The notes: generated from the sequence alone by a model not told the origin. DNA of 64,000 nucleotides from Hyaloscypha bicolor E (GCF_002865645.1 NW_020194560.1:62001-126000), one strand, 5' to 3'; shown: positions 35,421 through 47,161, numbered from the stretch's first letter. Numbers and translations: made by a program.

Positions 35421-38253
35421 ATGATCGGCCCTGCATCATGGCAGGCTCTATTTCGATTAGCTTCCCGTCGCAAGCCAGGACACATCCCGTTCTTCACTTC
35501 CTCAATATCTCGAGAGCGAAACGAGGCACGTCCAAAGGCCTGGAACCCACTCAAGCCATCCAATCAAAACCTCGTCTTCCAACTCTCCACCGAGGTATCT
35601 CGAGCAGTGCACAACAATCTCCCTGTCGTGGCCTTGGAAACCACAATTTATACTCATGGATTCCCGTATCCTGAGAATGTGGCGTTAGCACTGGACTTGG
35701 AGAAGATCGTTAGAGCTAATGGGGCGATTCCAGCGACGATTGGAGTCGTGGGGGGTGTGGCGAGGGTTGGGCTGACTAGTAAGGAGATCATGACCCTCGC
35801 TGCAGGTGCTGGGAAGCCAGAGACGATGAAGGTTTCCAGGAGGGATTTGCCTTATATTCTGGGCATGGTATGTACAATGATCTTCTGTTTTCAGAGGATG
35901 CTGCTTCATGGGGCATTCAGAATACGTGCTCAATTGAATCTTAGGGTGTGGCTGGAAAGAAGCTCAATGGCGGGACGACTGTGTCTGGAACTATGCTGCT
36001 CGCTGCCAAAGCCGGAATCAAAGTTTTCGGGACAGGCGGTCTCGGTGGCGTCCATCGTGGAGGTCAAGACACGATGGATATCTCCGCTGATCTCACCGAG
36101 CTTGGCCGGACTCACGTAGCCGTAATCAGCAGCGGCTGCAAGAGCTTCTTGGATATCCCTCGAACTCTCGAGTATCTAGAGACTCAGGGGGTGACCGTCT
36201 GTACGTTTGCAGACGGAAGGACTGGGGCTATTGATTTCCCCGCTTTTTATACGCGGGACAGTGGGAGTAAGAGTCCAATGGTTGTCCAAGATGCGAGGGA
36301 AGCGGCCGCAATCATCTGTAAGTGGCATCACCACAGCCTTAAACCGACCGCGCTCACCAATTTAGTTTCTCAGAGTATGTTTAGTGGATCGAAAAAGTCC
36401 GGCATGTTGTTTGCGAATCCTGTTCCTGAAGAGTTTGCCATGCAAAAAGCTGAGATCGATGCCGCCATTGACCAAGCAGTTCAAGAGGCTGCTGAACAAG
36501 GTTTCCATGGTCACGCTAATACGCCCTTCATCCTTTCTAGAATCAAGGACCTTACGCATGGTAACAGCCTTCCAGCCAACCGCGCCTTGATTGAGTCTAA
36601 CGTAGCGATGGCGGCGAAGGTTGCTGTTGAACTCTCGAAGCTGAAAGATTCCACTAATCAAGACCCCGAGCCGAACAAGGAAATGGCGAAAAGGGCATCT
36701 ATGGGCCAAGCGGATGTGAACCTGCGAAGACGAAAATGCGACTCCAACGATGAAACCTCGAATATTGAGGTAAATCTACGAGACAGATTGGCCCATTCAA
36801 TCACTGGAAAAGCGGCTGTAAGTACTTCATTCCCTGTCAATCCCCGTCAAAGACGATCCAAACCCAAATCGAATTTTAATTGTGCTTCCAACCCTTGTAC
36901 GGAGTATGTTCTCACAAAACCTGCAGTCGAAAACTCCAGACATTGTGGTCTACGGATCTGTTGCGATGGATCTCTCTTGCGATTATGCACCTCTAGGCGC
37001 AGATGCTCATTCCCCGCCGAGGGACTTGCCAATCTCGCCTCAAATGCACACATCAAACCTTGCCGCAATCAGCCCATCGATTGGCGGTGTTGGTTGTAAT
37101 GTAGCCCTAGCAGCCCATCGTGCTGGAGGCACTACATCTGTGCTGCTTCGTAGCTTGGTTGCAAAAGATTTGTAAGTGATGAAGTGACAGTGCTTCTTCT
37201 CATGACTAACTGTATTCTAGAGCTGGACAGACTATTTTGGCCGCTCTAGAAACCGAGGGACTCTATGTTGGCGGTATTCGCAGTCTTCCTCTTCAGTCGA
37301 TAAACCCCGATGTCAAGCAGCAGCACCGGACTGCACAGTATGTTGCGATCAACGATGCCAGGAAAGATCTTGTTCTTGCAATGGCAGACATGAGTATCTT
37401 CAGCACGCCAAACCCTATGGCTGTTCCATTCATGCGAGTAAGTCCGAAATGGGGCGTGGTCGATGCGAACTGGCATCCGCGGATGATTCGGAAGATATCT
37501 CGTCATCTCAAAGATTGGAAATCAAAGGTGGCATACGAGCCAGTCTCTGTCCCCAAATCAGGAGGCATCTTCCAGCCATCCGGACCCACTTCCGATCATC
37601 TCGGCCTCTTCCCAGCACATACAGTTGATCTCGCGACACCAAACCAGCACGAGCTAGCAGCAATGCATACTGCAGCAAAAAAATGGGGGTTCTTTGAATC
37701 GCAAAGGTGGTGGGAGGTCATAGACAGTCTAGGCATTCCCAGCTCCGGGCTTCGCGACCGTTTCGTCGCCACGACGAACCACAAGATGACAGATGAAGGC
37801 ATTCCACTTCAAACAATTCAACTCCTCCCAATCATTCCTACGATCCTTACAAAACTTGGGGCTGATGGTGTCCTCTTGACAGAGATTCTCAAGCCTGAAG
37901 ACCCGAGGCTTACAGATCCTGCTCATGCGCCATATATACTATCTCGCACTGTGAATGGGAGCATCGAGGTTGGAGGTCTATACATGCGTCTTTTCCCACC
38001 TGTGGAGGTTGTGGATGACGTTGTTAGTGTTAATGGCGTTGGCGACACTTTCCTCGGTGTCCTCGTCGCCGGGTTGGCAAAGGGCTTGGAACTAAACGGG
38101 GGATTGATCAATGTTGCTCAACGAGGGGCGGTGATGACGCTCCGGAGCAAAGAGTCAGTGAGCCCTCAATTGGGAGAGCTGACCCCGGAGTTCGATCGAT
38201 TACAGCAGAATGCTATCACAGAAGCATTGGAAACAGCCAGGGATGGAGCATAA
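35421..38253 (+). CDS. Bifunctional pseudouridine-5'-phosphate glycosidase / PfkB-family kinase
   Basis: Five exons (35421-35867, 35945-36317, 36366-36817, 36927-37171, 37221-38253) give 849 residues. The first half is PsuG/IndA-like: VVALETTIYTHGFPYPEN, IGVVGGVARVGLT, GGTTVSGTMLLAAKAGI, VFGTGGLGGVHRGG, DISADLTEL and KSGMLFANPVPEE. The second half is a PfkB sugar kinase: DIVVYGSVAMDLSCDY, GGVGCNVALAAHRAGG, and the ATP/anion motif VNGVGDTFLGVLVAG with its catalytic Asp. Together they break pseudouridine into uracil and ribose 5-phosphate: the kinase makes pseudouridine 5'-phosphate and the glycosidase splits it. Bacteria often have these as separate genes; fusion is common in fungi. The N-terminus (MIGPASWQALFRLASRRK) is basic and could target mitochondria. 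Confidence 0.92.
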
Positions 38254-39258
38254 TATACCTACTCTGAAGCACATTTTTCAAAGCAGAAACTCAGGCTACC
38301 CATCCTATTCACTGAGAACATTATTCGCCGAGAACACTATCCCAAAAGAATACTAACCGCTGAGGAAACCGTCCTCCTGAATTTGAGCTATCATGAACAG
38401 CCAGTTCCATTAAGCTTTTCGCTCGCTCGAGAGCTTCAATCCCTGGTCCTCCACTACTCGACAATAAGTGCCTTGGTACCCTTGGCGTGATATCTGCCAA
38501 CAGTTCCGGGTGGCTAAGCTGAATACTGTTTGCTGTTAGAGGCATTCTCAACATCGCTAAGTCTCGAACGATTACACTACTTTAGGTCCCGGCTTGGCTG
38601 CGGAAGGGACGAGCCAGATGTGGGTTTGCCGCACGAATTACTCGATGGCTGCTTTCCTTTTCTACTCGATTCTTTCCCAATCGAGTTGGCAGGAGCCACG
38701 ACAGTCGCGGAAATAACCACACCACCAACTTCCCCGAGCTGGACTCTCAAGTCAGCCAGGTCAACCCCATCTCCGCAGTCCAGATCACAATGGAAGATTT
38801 TTTTCGACAAATTCCACTGTCCCTGTGCCGTTCACGCTACGTTCGTGTCTTTTTTCTTCTTCAAATATAGAAGCTGGCTTGCCTCCTCTTCTTGCTCTTC
38901 CTTCCTCACACACGCATCTTCGACAACAATTTTCAGAGCCACTTCAACAATCAGCTTCAAACCACGTTTTACAATATCTTACGAGTGACGACAGTCAAGA
39001 TTTACGCTATTCGTACTCCTTACAACAACACCAACACTTCGACGAAAAAACCATCGTTTGCACCCCAAAAATTGCGAACAACTCCACCTTCTCACAATCC
39101 AACTCAAGAGAATCTAGCAACTCAATCACTCATCACGAAGAAAGTTTGAGATTTGACAAACAACTTATCAACACCATCTTCAAGGAAACCTCACGCTCTC
39201 GATCACTTGGACCACGACTTTTGACAAATTGACGAGCTTTCAGTGCCGTTCTCTAAAT
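38254..39258. other. Intergenic; one doubtful small minus-strand frame
   Basis: A 77-residue minus-strand frame at 38577-38810 (MSKKIFHCDLDCGDGVD start) and another at 38321-38554 have plausible composition, but I could not join them in phase. The rest is pyrimidine-rich 5' leader of the next gene. Confidence 0.3.
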
Positions 39259-40737
39259 ATGGCGACGCGCTCTACCTTAGGTTCAACAGCATTCCCTGGT
39301 GACGCACTCGACAGAACTAGAACCATGGATTCCAAATTCGGCACACAAAAAGATCAACAACGGAAATCCCGCCTCGCTACCAGGATCTCTTCACCCCACA
39401 CCAGGATTACTATCAGAAAATTACATATCGGCAACAGAAGAAAGACTCTCGCCAAGAGGAGACAACAAATAGAACATTGGATGTCCGTGCTTCAGTCCGC
39501 ACAACAACATCGCTGCCTTGAACCAGCCATGCAAACGACGAATAACGACGACAGCAGTCTTTCAGACGTCGACATTGGCCTGGACGACCTCGGATCAATC
39601 CCAGCATCACCTGGCCGACCTCACTCGCCAGCACTAGAGGATCTATTCCAACCCATTACAGAAGAAGACTTCTTTACCAACTTGGACGTGAACCCCAGGC
39701 CTTGCAAACGAGTCAAACGAGCAACCAATAACGACAAGGACAGCCTGTCAGATGTTGACGTTGGCTTGGGAGATCTCGAATCAATCCCAGGATCATCAAA
39801 TCAACCTCTTTCGCCGCAATCAGAAGAGGAAATCTTCCCAATAACAGAAGAAGACTTCTTCGCCAACTTCGATCCCGACTCCACAATTGGCGTATCCTTT
39901 ACGACGCGCAACCTCGAAACACTACAACAACACCTTACACAGCCCCTAGAAGCTCGTGACGGACCAACAACAGAAGAAGACATCTTCGCCGCCTTTGACG
40001 CCCATCTCGGCATCGAACTCAATACCCCAAGCAACGCATCTACTCAAACTACCAGTGAAGAAGACAGCCTCTCAGACGTGGACGTCGACCTCGATGACTT
40101 GGAGTCAATTCCAGAAGGTTTCGTCATCCCAATGCTCAACGAAGACGGTACACCTATCTCCGACGACCCGGGATCCGACGCTGCATCCAACACTAGCGCC
40201 AACGGACCACACCAGCCAGCCACACCAACACCACAGGACGATATCCGCAATCTCATCATCGCTGTTCAAGGCGACGACACTGACTTACGAATGGAAGACA
40301 CCTTCTTCCCTACAACATCGAATCGCCCAACACTCGCCAACATTACTGTGACTTCGCCGTATAGGAATGAGAATGGAGGGAGGGTCATAGGAGGAACGAC
40401 AGCGCATCACCGGCGAAGCATAGCGACCATCAGGGCACAGATCGCTGAATTTCAAGAAAGAATGAGACAAGGGGATCACACCGCGAGGTTAAGGCCGAGA
40501 AGGCATGCGAATCAGGAGAATGCTCCACCGGCTGGGAGGGAAGAGGGGACGACCGAGGAACAGAGGAGAGAGAGGGCTTGGAGGGAGGAGAGAGATAGTA
40601 TGATTTTTGGGTGGGATGATGGGCAGGAGGGGAGGATGCAGGATACGGAGAGGAGAGAGCACAGGCGCGTGCAGAGGAATATGAGGGTTGAGAGGGGGAA
40701 TGCGTATCAGGAGAGTTGGACGAGGCATATGAGATGA
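39259..40737 (+). CDS. Acidic disordered protein with internal repeats
   Basis: A single-exon frame of 492 residues from MATRSTLGSTAFPG. The middle holds repeats of a module of about 75 residues: SLSDVDIGLDDLGSIP followed by ITEEDFFTNLD, then SLSDVDVGLGDLESIP with ITEEDFFANFD, then TTEEDIFAAFD and SLSDVDVDLDDLESIP. The N-terminal part is basic (KLHIGNRRKTLAKRRQQ) and the C-terminal 100 residues are very Arg/Glu-rich, suggesting helix. There is no enzyme motif, signal peptide or membrane segment. The repeated short acidic-aromatic motifs look like docking or activation segments. I do not recognise a family. An in-frame ATG at 39229 would add ten residues. Confidence 0.7.
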   Translation: MATRSTLGSTAFPGDALDRTRTMDSKFGTQKDQQRKSRLATRISSPHTRITIRKLHIGNRRKTLAKRRQQIEHWMSVLQSAQQHRCLEPAMQTTNNDDSSLSDVDIGLDDLGSIPASPGRPHSPALEDLFQPITEEDFFTNLDVNPRPCKRVKRATNNDKDSLSDVDVGLGDLESIPGSSNQPLSPQSEEEIFPITEEDFFANFDPDSTIGVSFTTRNLETLQQHLTQPLEARDGPTTEEDIFAAFDAHLGIELNTPSNASTQTTSEEDSLSDVDVDLDDLESIPEGFVIPMLNEDGTPISDDPGSDAASNTSANGPHQPATPTPQDDIRNLIIAVQGDDTDLRMEDTFFPTTSNRPTLANITVTSPYRNENGGRVIGGTTAHHRRSIATIRAQIAEFQERMRQGDHTARLRPRRHANQENAPPAGREEGTTEEQRRERAWREERDSMIFGWDDGQEGRMQDTERREHRRVQRNMRVERGNAYQESWTRHMR

Positions 40738-41090
40738 TGGGGATGAGAGGTTGGTTGTAAGAGAGATTGGATATGAGAGAATGACTTGGGAATAAGATAC
40801 TGATTGAATGGGACTTCATTTCACCAAAAGATTTCGCCTGCAATACATGATGTGATAACAGTCAGAGCACCCCCTCAAAGCTTTGCGTATACCTATCTAC
40901 ATAAAAATATCCCACAAAGGTTCGTAAATTCCTAAACCTATAGCGCAAGAACATAATATTTCGAGGGATATTTGAATGGTAAGCCTTAATAAATGTACCA
41001 GAAGCTTTTCGACATTGACATTTCTGGACCTGCGTTGTACATAGAGATAATAGCAGCAGATTTACAAGCTTTGATTTATACCTACAAATG
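40738..41090. other. Intergenic between convergent genes
   Basis: AT-rich 3' flanks only. Confidence 0.4.
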
Positions 41091-43193
41091 CTACTTAATT
41101 ATCGTATCTCTTACGACTACCTCCCCAGGTTTGCCTCCAATTCTCGGTAGCTCACACCATACACGCAACGACCCCTTTTCCTCGCCAGGCTCCGCACGTA
41201 AATTCCTCGCTCTCGCCTCTTCAGGCACATAATTACCCACCATCCCTTCCTCCTCAACGCTAACAATCCAACTACACACCTTCGCCAGCACAAGACTATC
41301 CATAAAACCCTCCCTCCTCTTGACCCCATACATCAACCGTATCGCCTCCCTCCTGACCACCGGATCGCGACACTTCTTCCCCACGATCTCTAGCGGCAGT
41401 ATAACCTGACTATCAAAAACGAAGAACGAATCATCCTGCTGATCCAGCAGAATCTTCGTCAGGGAGAGGATGGATGTGAACGTTGATTTCAGGGTGTCGA
41501 AGAACATTTCATTTTCCCGGAACACGCAATCCATGGCGACGCAGGTGCAGAGGTAGTGCACTTGCAGACAGATCGCGGAATACCGATCTTTTGTCTGACG
41601 TGAGGAAGTGGCACGATCGAGCAACGGCGTGAACGCCGCGTACCACCTTGCCATCTCCTTCCTATATCCATCTAACTCGGCAAGACTTTGCGGGCTCGCA
41701 TTACACCTAATTTTATCCAGGACATACATATTGTTATCTGGTTGCTGTGCACCGCGGTCGTACGTCCACGCTACAACCAGGAAATGAATCGTCCGGCGCA
41801 TCAAGATTTTCCCGAACACTTGCGCTTCGGAAATCCGCTCGAATTCCGAGGGCATCGTTTGGACGGCGGCTTCCCGGTCGTTCTTGCGAGTCAGGTGGCA
41901 GGAGACAGGTAGCTGGTCGATGTACACCATGCCTTCGATCTCGAGGCGGTAGAAGGCGTGCACGAGGTCATCTTCTACGGTATGTGGAGAAGGCGATATG
42001 CCCGCGCCCGCGCTGTCAAGAGAGCAGTGATGCGGTGCGGTCCAGTCTTCTAATAGTTGGACGCTGGATCGGATTTGATCGAGGGCCGACTCGTGATTGC
42101 CATGGTAGATCTCGAAGGCGATGATGAGGATTGAGGCGAGTAAAGTTGTCCGCAGGTCTTGTTTTTTTTGTACTGTTTGCCGCATTTGCTTGATTGCTTT
42201 GTTCATCTCTCGGAGAGAAAAGCGGTAATGTGCGATGGCCTCGTCTTGCTTTGATATAGAACCCAATGCCCGTGAGATGGAGGAGGAGCGACCTGTCTTG
42301 AATGAGAGATCGATAGCTCCGATTGCAATGGCTGCGTATAGGATTGAGCGTTCGCCTTCACAGGCTTGTAAGACTGATTGGTTCCAGAGAAGTGGGTTGT
42401 AGCAGCCTCCTATGTGAGCTACCGTTTTGTCGGTGAAGAACCGAAAGTACCGATGTTCATCTTCGTTGTCGAAGATTGAGGTGCTCGGGGGTCGACATAG
42501 TGTGATAGCACGACAGTCATGTGTATGACCAGGTTTACCAGGTTCTAGAGGCGGTGTCTGAAGTTGCAGTGGTCGTTGTGAGCTTGGTGAGGATTTAGAG
42601 ACTGAGCTACGGTGAGAACCATGGCTCTGTGGATCATTCTCTTCTTGTTCCTGAGCTTTGCGGATACACTCGCACTCTTGCCCGAATGTTTTGGGATGAA
42701 GAAAGCCAAGTTGTGTTTTCTGAAGTTGGAGTCCGCTGCGAGGTGTCAGGCTAGTATCGAAAGTTCCAGGTAACCCGAAGGCTGTTGCTGTCTTAAACGT
42801 CTCAAGATCCTTTGGCTTGGCATCGTTCTGGAATGATGACGACTCGGGAGGAGTGGGATCAGACTGGTTAGGGGTTGACATGCGTGGGAGAAGAGGTTTC
42901 TGCGACGGCGGAAGCCTTTCCGCCTTCGATGCAGGTTTGTATCCCTTGCAGCTCACGCCAATAGCCAGGCAACGGCTGCATTCGGGTTTCCCTTCATCAC
43001 ACTTCACTTTCCTTCTTCTGCAATTTAAGAGGCTATGGTCAGCTTGCCTCGAAACCAATTTTAGTGGTAATAATCTCGTGACCTACTTGCACGTTAGGCA
43101 ACCCGTTCTCGCTTTTGGTGCGGATCGCCTCGACTGTTTGAACTGGCTCTGGTTTTGCGTCTGGCTCCCCCCCGCGACACGCTCGGCCGGCAT
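41091..43193 (-). CDS. Zn2Cys6 fungal transcription factor
   Basis: Two exons, 43193-43087 and 43017-41091, with a 69-nt intron that cuts through the zinc cluster, give 677 residues. Joined, the cluster reads RTGCLTCKRRKVKCDEGKP, then ECSRCLAIGVSCKGY, the full C-x2-C-x6-C...C-x2-C-x6-C set. Without the first exon, the first two cysteines would be missing. A Ser/Pro-rich linker follows, then a mostly helical regulatory region (SILYAAIAIGAIDLSF, ILIIAFEIYHGNHESAL, VHYLCTCVAMDCVF) like the fungal-specific transcription factor domain of PF11951 type. It should act in the nucleus as a gene regulator; targets are unknown. It is the last ordinary gene before the repeat-rich part. Confidence 0.92.
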
Positions 43194-43728
43194 ATTGTAC
43201 GTCCGTCGCAACCAGGCGTCCGATCAGCGAGGTGGGGAGAAGGGGGATTTGAAAATAATGGTACCCTCGGGCTACTGACCCAGTCTCGGGTGGTAGGGTC
43301 GTGGAATTGTCAACGGAATAGATGAAACCGGGTCTAGCAAGAGACTGAGATCTTCCATTCGCGATGGCTGCACATCAGATGGCTGAGAAACGGTATGGGA
43401 TGGAGGGGGAAGAGGACGTCAGATCTTAGTTTCGACACGTGCATTGGTTAGGTAAGATCTTACATGCCGCCACCCTACAAACCCCAGATCCTAGTTCCCT
43501 GAACGAAGGGGGAAAGTGGCTTACGGCCCCTGAACACGCTTCTGCACCTAGGTGGCGCAGCCCTTCCGTAGCGGAGGATCGGTTAGAGATCCGGAAAGAA
43601 CGTGACCCGAGAATGCTATGAGTAAGGCTAAACCACCTTTAACATTCCCTACATATCCTAAAGTTAAGATATTTTGAATAAATAGATAACTCAGGGAATT
43701 CGAATCATAAAGTTGAGGCCATGAAGTC
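43194..43728. other. Intergenic
   Basis: Promoter of the transcription factor gene, then non-coding sequence leading into the repeat zone. Confidence 0.35.
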
Positions 43729-43966
43729 GAGAATGGCTCGTGGTGGACAAAAAAGGCCGCACTAAACTTTAATGTTCTCGGCTAATTTGGGCATTAAAAG
43801 GAGACGATGTCCAATGCTCTAGAACCTCATAGACAATCGGAGAGAGTAGATTTTGAATATACTATAAACCAAGGCAACTGTCTTGAGAAGGAGTGTCCGA
43901 AATAGCCCAAGTTAACCGGGGACATTCAAAATTCAGTGCGGCTTTTTTTGTCTACTGCGAGAATGG
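43729..43966. mobile_element. Probable MITE with diverged inverted ends
   Basis: The left end from about 43740 reads GTGGTGGACAAAAAAGGCCG; the reverse complement of the right end reads GCAGTAGACAAAAAAAGCCG. Similarity continues for roughly 60 bp with changes. GAGAATGG occurs just outside on both sides (43729-43736 and 43959-43966) and may be an 8-bp target duplication. There is no coding frame. Confidence 0.55.
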
Positions 43967-44027
43967 GTGCTAATATAAGGTGAGTTAAGGGCGCATGGAC
44001 CCAAGAAGTCGCAATTTCGGTAGCGAA
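43967..44027. other. Short spacer between two elements
   Basis: About 60 bp of unremarkable sequence. Confidence 0.3.
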
Positions 44028-44946
44028 TAATCGTGCGTCAGGACTTGCACTAAAGCCCCTGCGTCCCTGCGGGTTTAGTGCGTATCAGCAATACGGTCGA
44101 AAATCAGCAATATGGTCGCTTTTTTCTCCCATTTATCGATTTTAATTAATTAAATATCAACACCATGGCCAAATACAACCCAGAAGAAGGGTAAAGGATG
44201 GCCCAGGCCTCCGATCTCTATACCAGGAACCCACACGTCAAAACATCTGCGATTGCGCGTCAATTCAGGGTAAAATATCGACTCTGGAAGCGCGTTTGGC
44301 TGGACGAAAACCACAAAACACCAAAGGGAGCTACAACAAAACCCTTAATCCTGACCAGGAGGAGGGCCTCAAGTAATTTATCGATTTCCTGATCTATTTA
44401 GGCTATAAAGCTAATCTCAAGACGGTTCGGGCGGCGGCAAACAAGATTCTGGCGGAGAGCGCGTCCACCCACCAGGCGACGCATATTTGCGCATAATAAT
44501 AAATACTAGCTAGAGAGCTTGGTTTTGTCAAGCTACCCCCCCTTCCACCTTCATTTTATAATAATGGCTTTGGTAATATAGTTAGATCAGATACTAATGG
44601 GGAGGAGATAATTATTGGATACACGAATTAGGAGATGGTGGTTATGTAATTAATTGATTTCTTAAAATCGTAGCATTTTGGGGGGGTCGCCAATAAGGTA
44701 AAATATGTAATATTTCCACCATTTTTTACTGTACGCATATGCAATGTAAAAGTAAGAGAATTTTATTTATTAATTATAGTATAAACTCTATATAAACTAT
44801 AAAATATTTTTCTGCGATTTGTACTAAAATTCTAAAAATTAGTGTTCCAAAAAAACGACCATATTGCTGATTTTCGACCGTATTGCTGATACGCACTAAA
44901 CCCGCAGGGACGCAGGGGCTTTAGTGCAAGTCCTGACGCACGATTA
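44028..44946 (+). mobile_element. Pogo/Fot1-like DNA transposon, internally deleted
   Basis: Perfect 89-bp terminal inverted repeats lie at 44030-44118 and 44856-44944, each bordered by TA (44028-44029 and 44945-44946), the Tc1/mariner-pogo target. Inside each repeat the motif CAGCAATA(C/T)GGTCG occurs twice as a direct sub-repeat. Element length is 915 bp, too short for a working transposase (usually about 1.6-2.2 kb). Confidence 0.88.
44165..44500 (+). pseudogene. Remnant of pogo/Fot1-type transposase N-terminus
   Basis: Reading from MAKYNPEEG there is an early TAA, then MAQASDLYTRNPHVKTSAIA and RQFRVKYR, the helix-turn-helix start of pogo/Fot1 transposases. After a frame slip come LNPDQEEGLK, a TAA, then FIDFLIYLGYKANLKTVRAA and ANKILAES, the next part of the DNA-binding domain. 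The DDE catalytic part is absent; the sequence after 44500 is AT-rich. It is dead by two stops, a frameshift and a large deletion. Confidence 0.8.
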
Positions 44947-45741
44947 ATGCAGACTGCAGGCTGAAACCCTGGTTCGGATCCCAATTCTCACACGACAGTT
45001 TAATTTTGCTAGACTAGATTGATCTCAGTCTCAGTTCCTTCCATTAAGCTGGGGTAAACTGTAGTCTCACTGCCAAACATAGATTAAGCTATAGCCTACG
45101 CGGTATTTGAGACCTTGGTTTAAAGATCTAACATCAAACTGCGCCGAGGGCTCTCCAGAAGTCTGACTGGACAGAGGTCATAGTATTCGCTTTGCAACTT
45201 GGAAAGCGGCTTGGGCAGAGAGACTCAAAGAGTTAAACAGCCATGGAAATGTTGTCTTGATTACCTTCAAGAGATGGCCATTTCCAGGCGTCAAGCCTTA
45301 GCAAGATCTAGGCTCAGGCAATAAGTAGACTACAATAACGGAATAACCGACCCTCGGTGACAAGACATTAGTGGAAAGACTGCCAGTTTTCTGCTCATAG
45401 GTCAAGATTTACTTCGTTTCATTCGCATTACCTCAAAGCGTTATTACCCGCACGCTGTCTATTTTCACGTTCACCTCCTTTCAAGCTCAATTCCATTTCA
45501 AGTTCTTCTAAGTCATGGGGGGGGGATCTAGTGTGACTCTCCGCTTGGGCTGGGAAAAGCTACTTACTCGTTAGGGAATTCTAGTGAGACAGGCCTTGCC
45601 GCACGGGGTTGCTTTAATAGGGTGAGCAGACCTGAGTCGAGCCTGAGAAAAACCCGGCACTGATTACATGAGGCAAAGAGTTGAGAAGCGCCAACACTCC
45701 GGTAAAATAACAATTATTATTTGCTCGTCTTCAATTTTCAA
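44947..45741. other. No supported gene
   Basis: A short plus-strand frame near 45190-45300 (FATWKAAWAERLKEL) hints at an old coding piece, but nothing can be named. Confidence 0.3.
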
Positions 45742-46520
45742 TCAGAGAGCGGATGTCTCTCTAGACTCGAATTCATCCTCCCTTTCCTCGTCAACCCTAA
45801 TATCGGATAGACTGATAGAATCGGAAAAGACATCCTGGATGCACTTAATCTCAGACTTCTCAAACTACTCTCGATGCTCTTTAAAGACAACGGTGCAACC
45901 CCAGAACTTCCTCCACGCACTCCATCTCCACCAATGGTACCTAATTCTCTTTCAATTATCTCAATGGATCTTGGATACCACTCTTGTCCCAGGTTGAATG
46001 TGTGTGAAGTCGTCTTTCGTGGCAACATCTTGTTTACATACTTGCTAAATGGGAAATCGCGTTCTCCGCAGTATTCGATACGTTCATAGTAGCGGCACCA
46101 AGTTAGTTCTGCTTGAAGACAGTCGTAATATTTGAGCATCAGGGGAAATTCACTCCTGTTTCCCTTGTTTCCATATACCTCGACGTTCAGGTAATGCACG
46201 TGTTTACTTGCTCTTCCGAGAACTCGCAGCTCGTGGCCAGATTCTTGAGCCAAATCCGATCCATAACTCTTTTAAAACTCCAGAGTCGGTACTGTGCAGA
46301 GCTTGTAAACCAGAACCAAGAAAAGAGAACCTTCCCGAGTTTGGGGCAATATGGGTTCTGCTATCTCCAAGTCGAAGTCCACAGCCAATCCTCCCCAGGC
46401 TTCATTGCCAGATACTCGCCATATTCCTCTGGATGGATTTCCGTGTCTAAGGACACACTGCCTTTTTATAGTTCTCGCATGATGTTTTGAAAGTAAGACC
46501 AAGACATGTGGCAGTGGCCA
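45742..46520 (-). pseudogene. Broken hypothetical gene
   Basis: The minus strand shows coding-like stretches in different frames. An open part (EVYGNKGNRSEFPLMLKYYD, then YERIEYCGERDFPF and FNLGQEWYPRSIEI) shifts near 45920 to WSAWRKFWGCTVVFKEHRE, hits TAG, and continues as KCIQDVFSDSISLSDIRVD to a stop at 45742 with an acidic tail. Upstream, EEYGEYLAMKPGEDWLWTS near 46400 is again in another frame and ends in a stop. The style recalls fungal F-box-associated proteins such as the 49.3-kb gene, but the family is not proven. At least one frameshift and two stops make it non-functional as written. Confidence 0.5.
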
Positions 46521-47133
46521 CGTCAAGATGGCTGAATATAATGGCAAAAGCTCAGCTGGGCGCTGCGCGATGTGAGAATCGGGAGTTCTAAGGCCTTCTG
46601 ACAATAAGAGCTAGCCTTCTCTTGATTTATAAATAAACTGTACAACTTATGATTGCGAGGGAATACCATTTCGTTTCCCTTATTCTCGCACATGTTGTGA
46701 ATGAAAGCAAGAGCTTCTGTCTTTGATACGCAGAAAATTGACAAGCATTTGGAAAGCTTTAAAGACGATGAAAACGAAGAGACGCGTAAATCGTATGTGT
46801 AAATGACATCGGAGTGCGGACGGAAACGGCAGCTGTTCCAAAGGAAGTGTAGAGGAACTAAACCCAAAGAGTGTATTTGAGGAATCATAAACATCTAATA
46901 AAGGGCATTTTCAGCCTTCCTCTTCCTCTCGCTATGGAATCCCAAATAAGTTATTTATGTATTCAGAATAATGCCGATACATATGTAGATACTAAGCTAA
47001 TATGTTATTTCGATTCCCTGGACGTACATTTTACCCAGAGCCAAGGTGCTTATTCGCCGTCGTAGTCCGACTAGATCGGATTTTCACCTCATGGAAATTC
47101 CTAGGAGTTTACATATATTTTAACGGGGTCTCG
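46521..47133. other. No supported gene
   Basis: A 123-residue minus-strand frame exists (46523-46894) but has no motif. It could be an upstream piece of the broken gene. Confidence 0.3.
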
Positions 47134-47161
47134 AATAAAATAAAATAAAATAAAATAAAAT
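47134..47161. repeat. (TAAAA)n microsatellite
   Basis: About 28 bases of a 5-bp unit, five to six copies. Confidence 0.9.

Noticed and set aside
44940..45010. tRNA-like B box GGTTCGGATCCC near 44973
   Set aside because: No matching A box, acceptor stem or anticodon arm could be folded around it.
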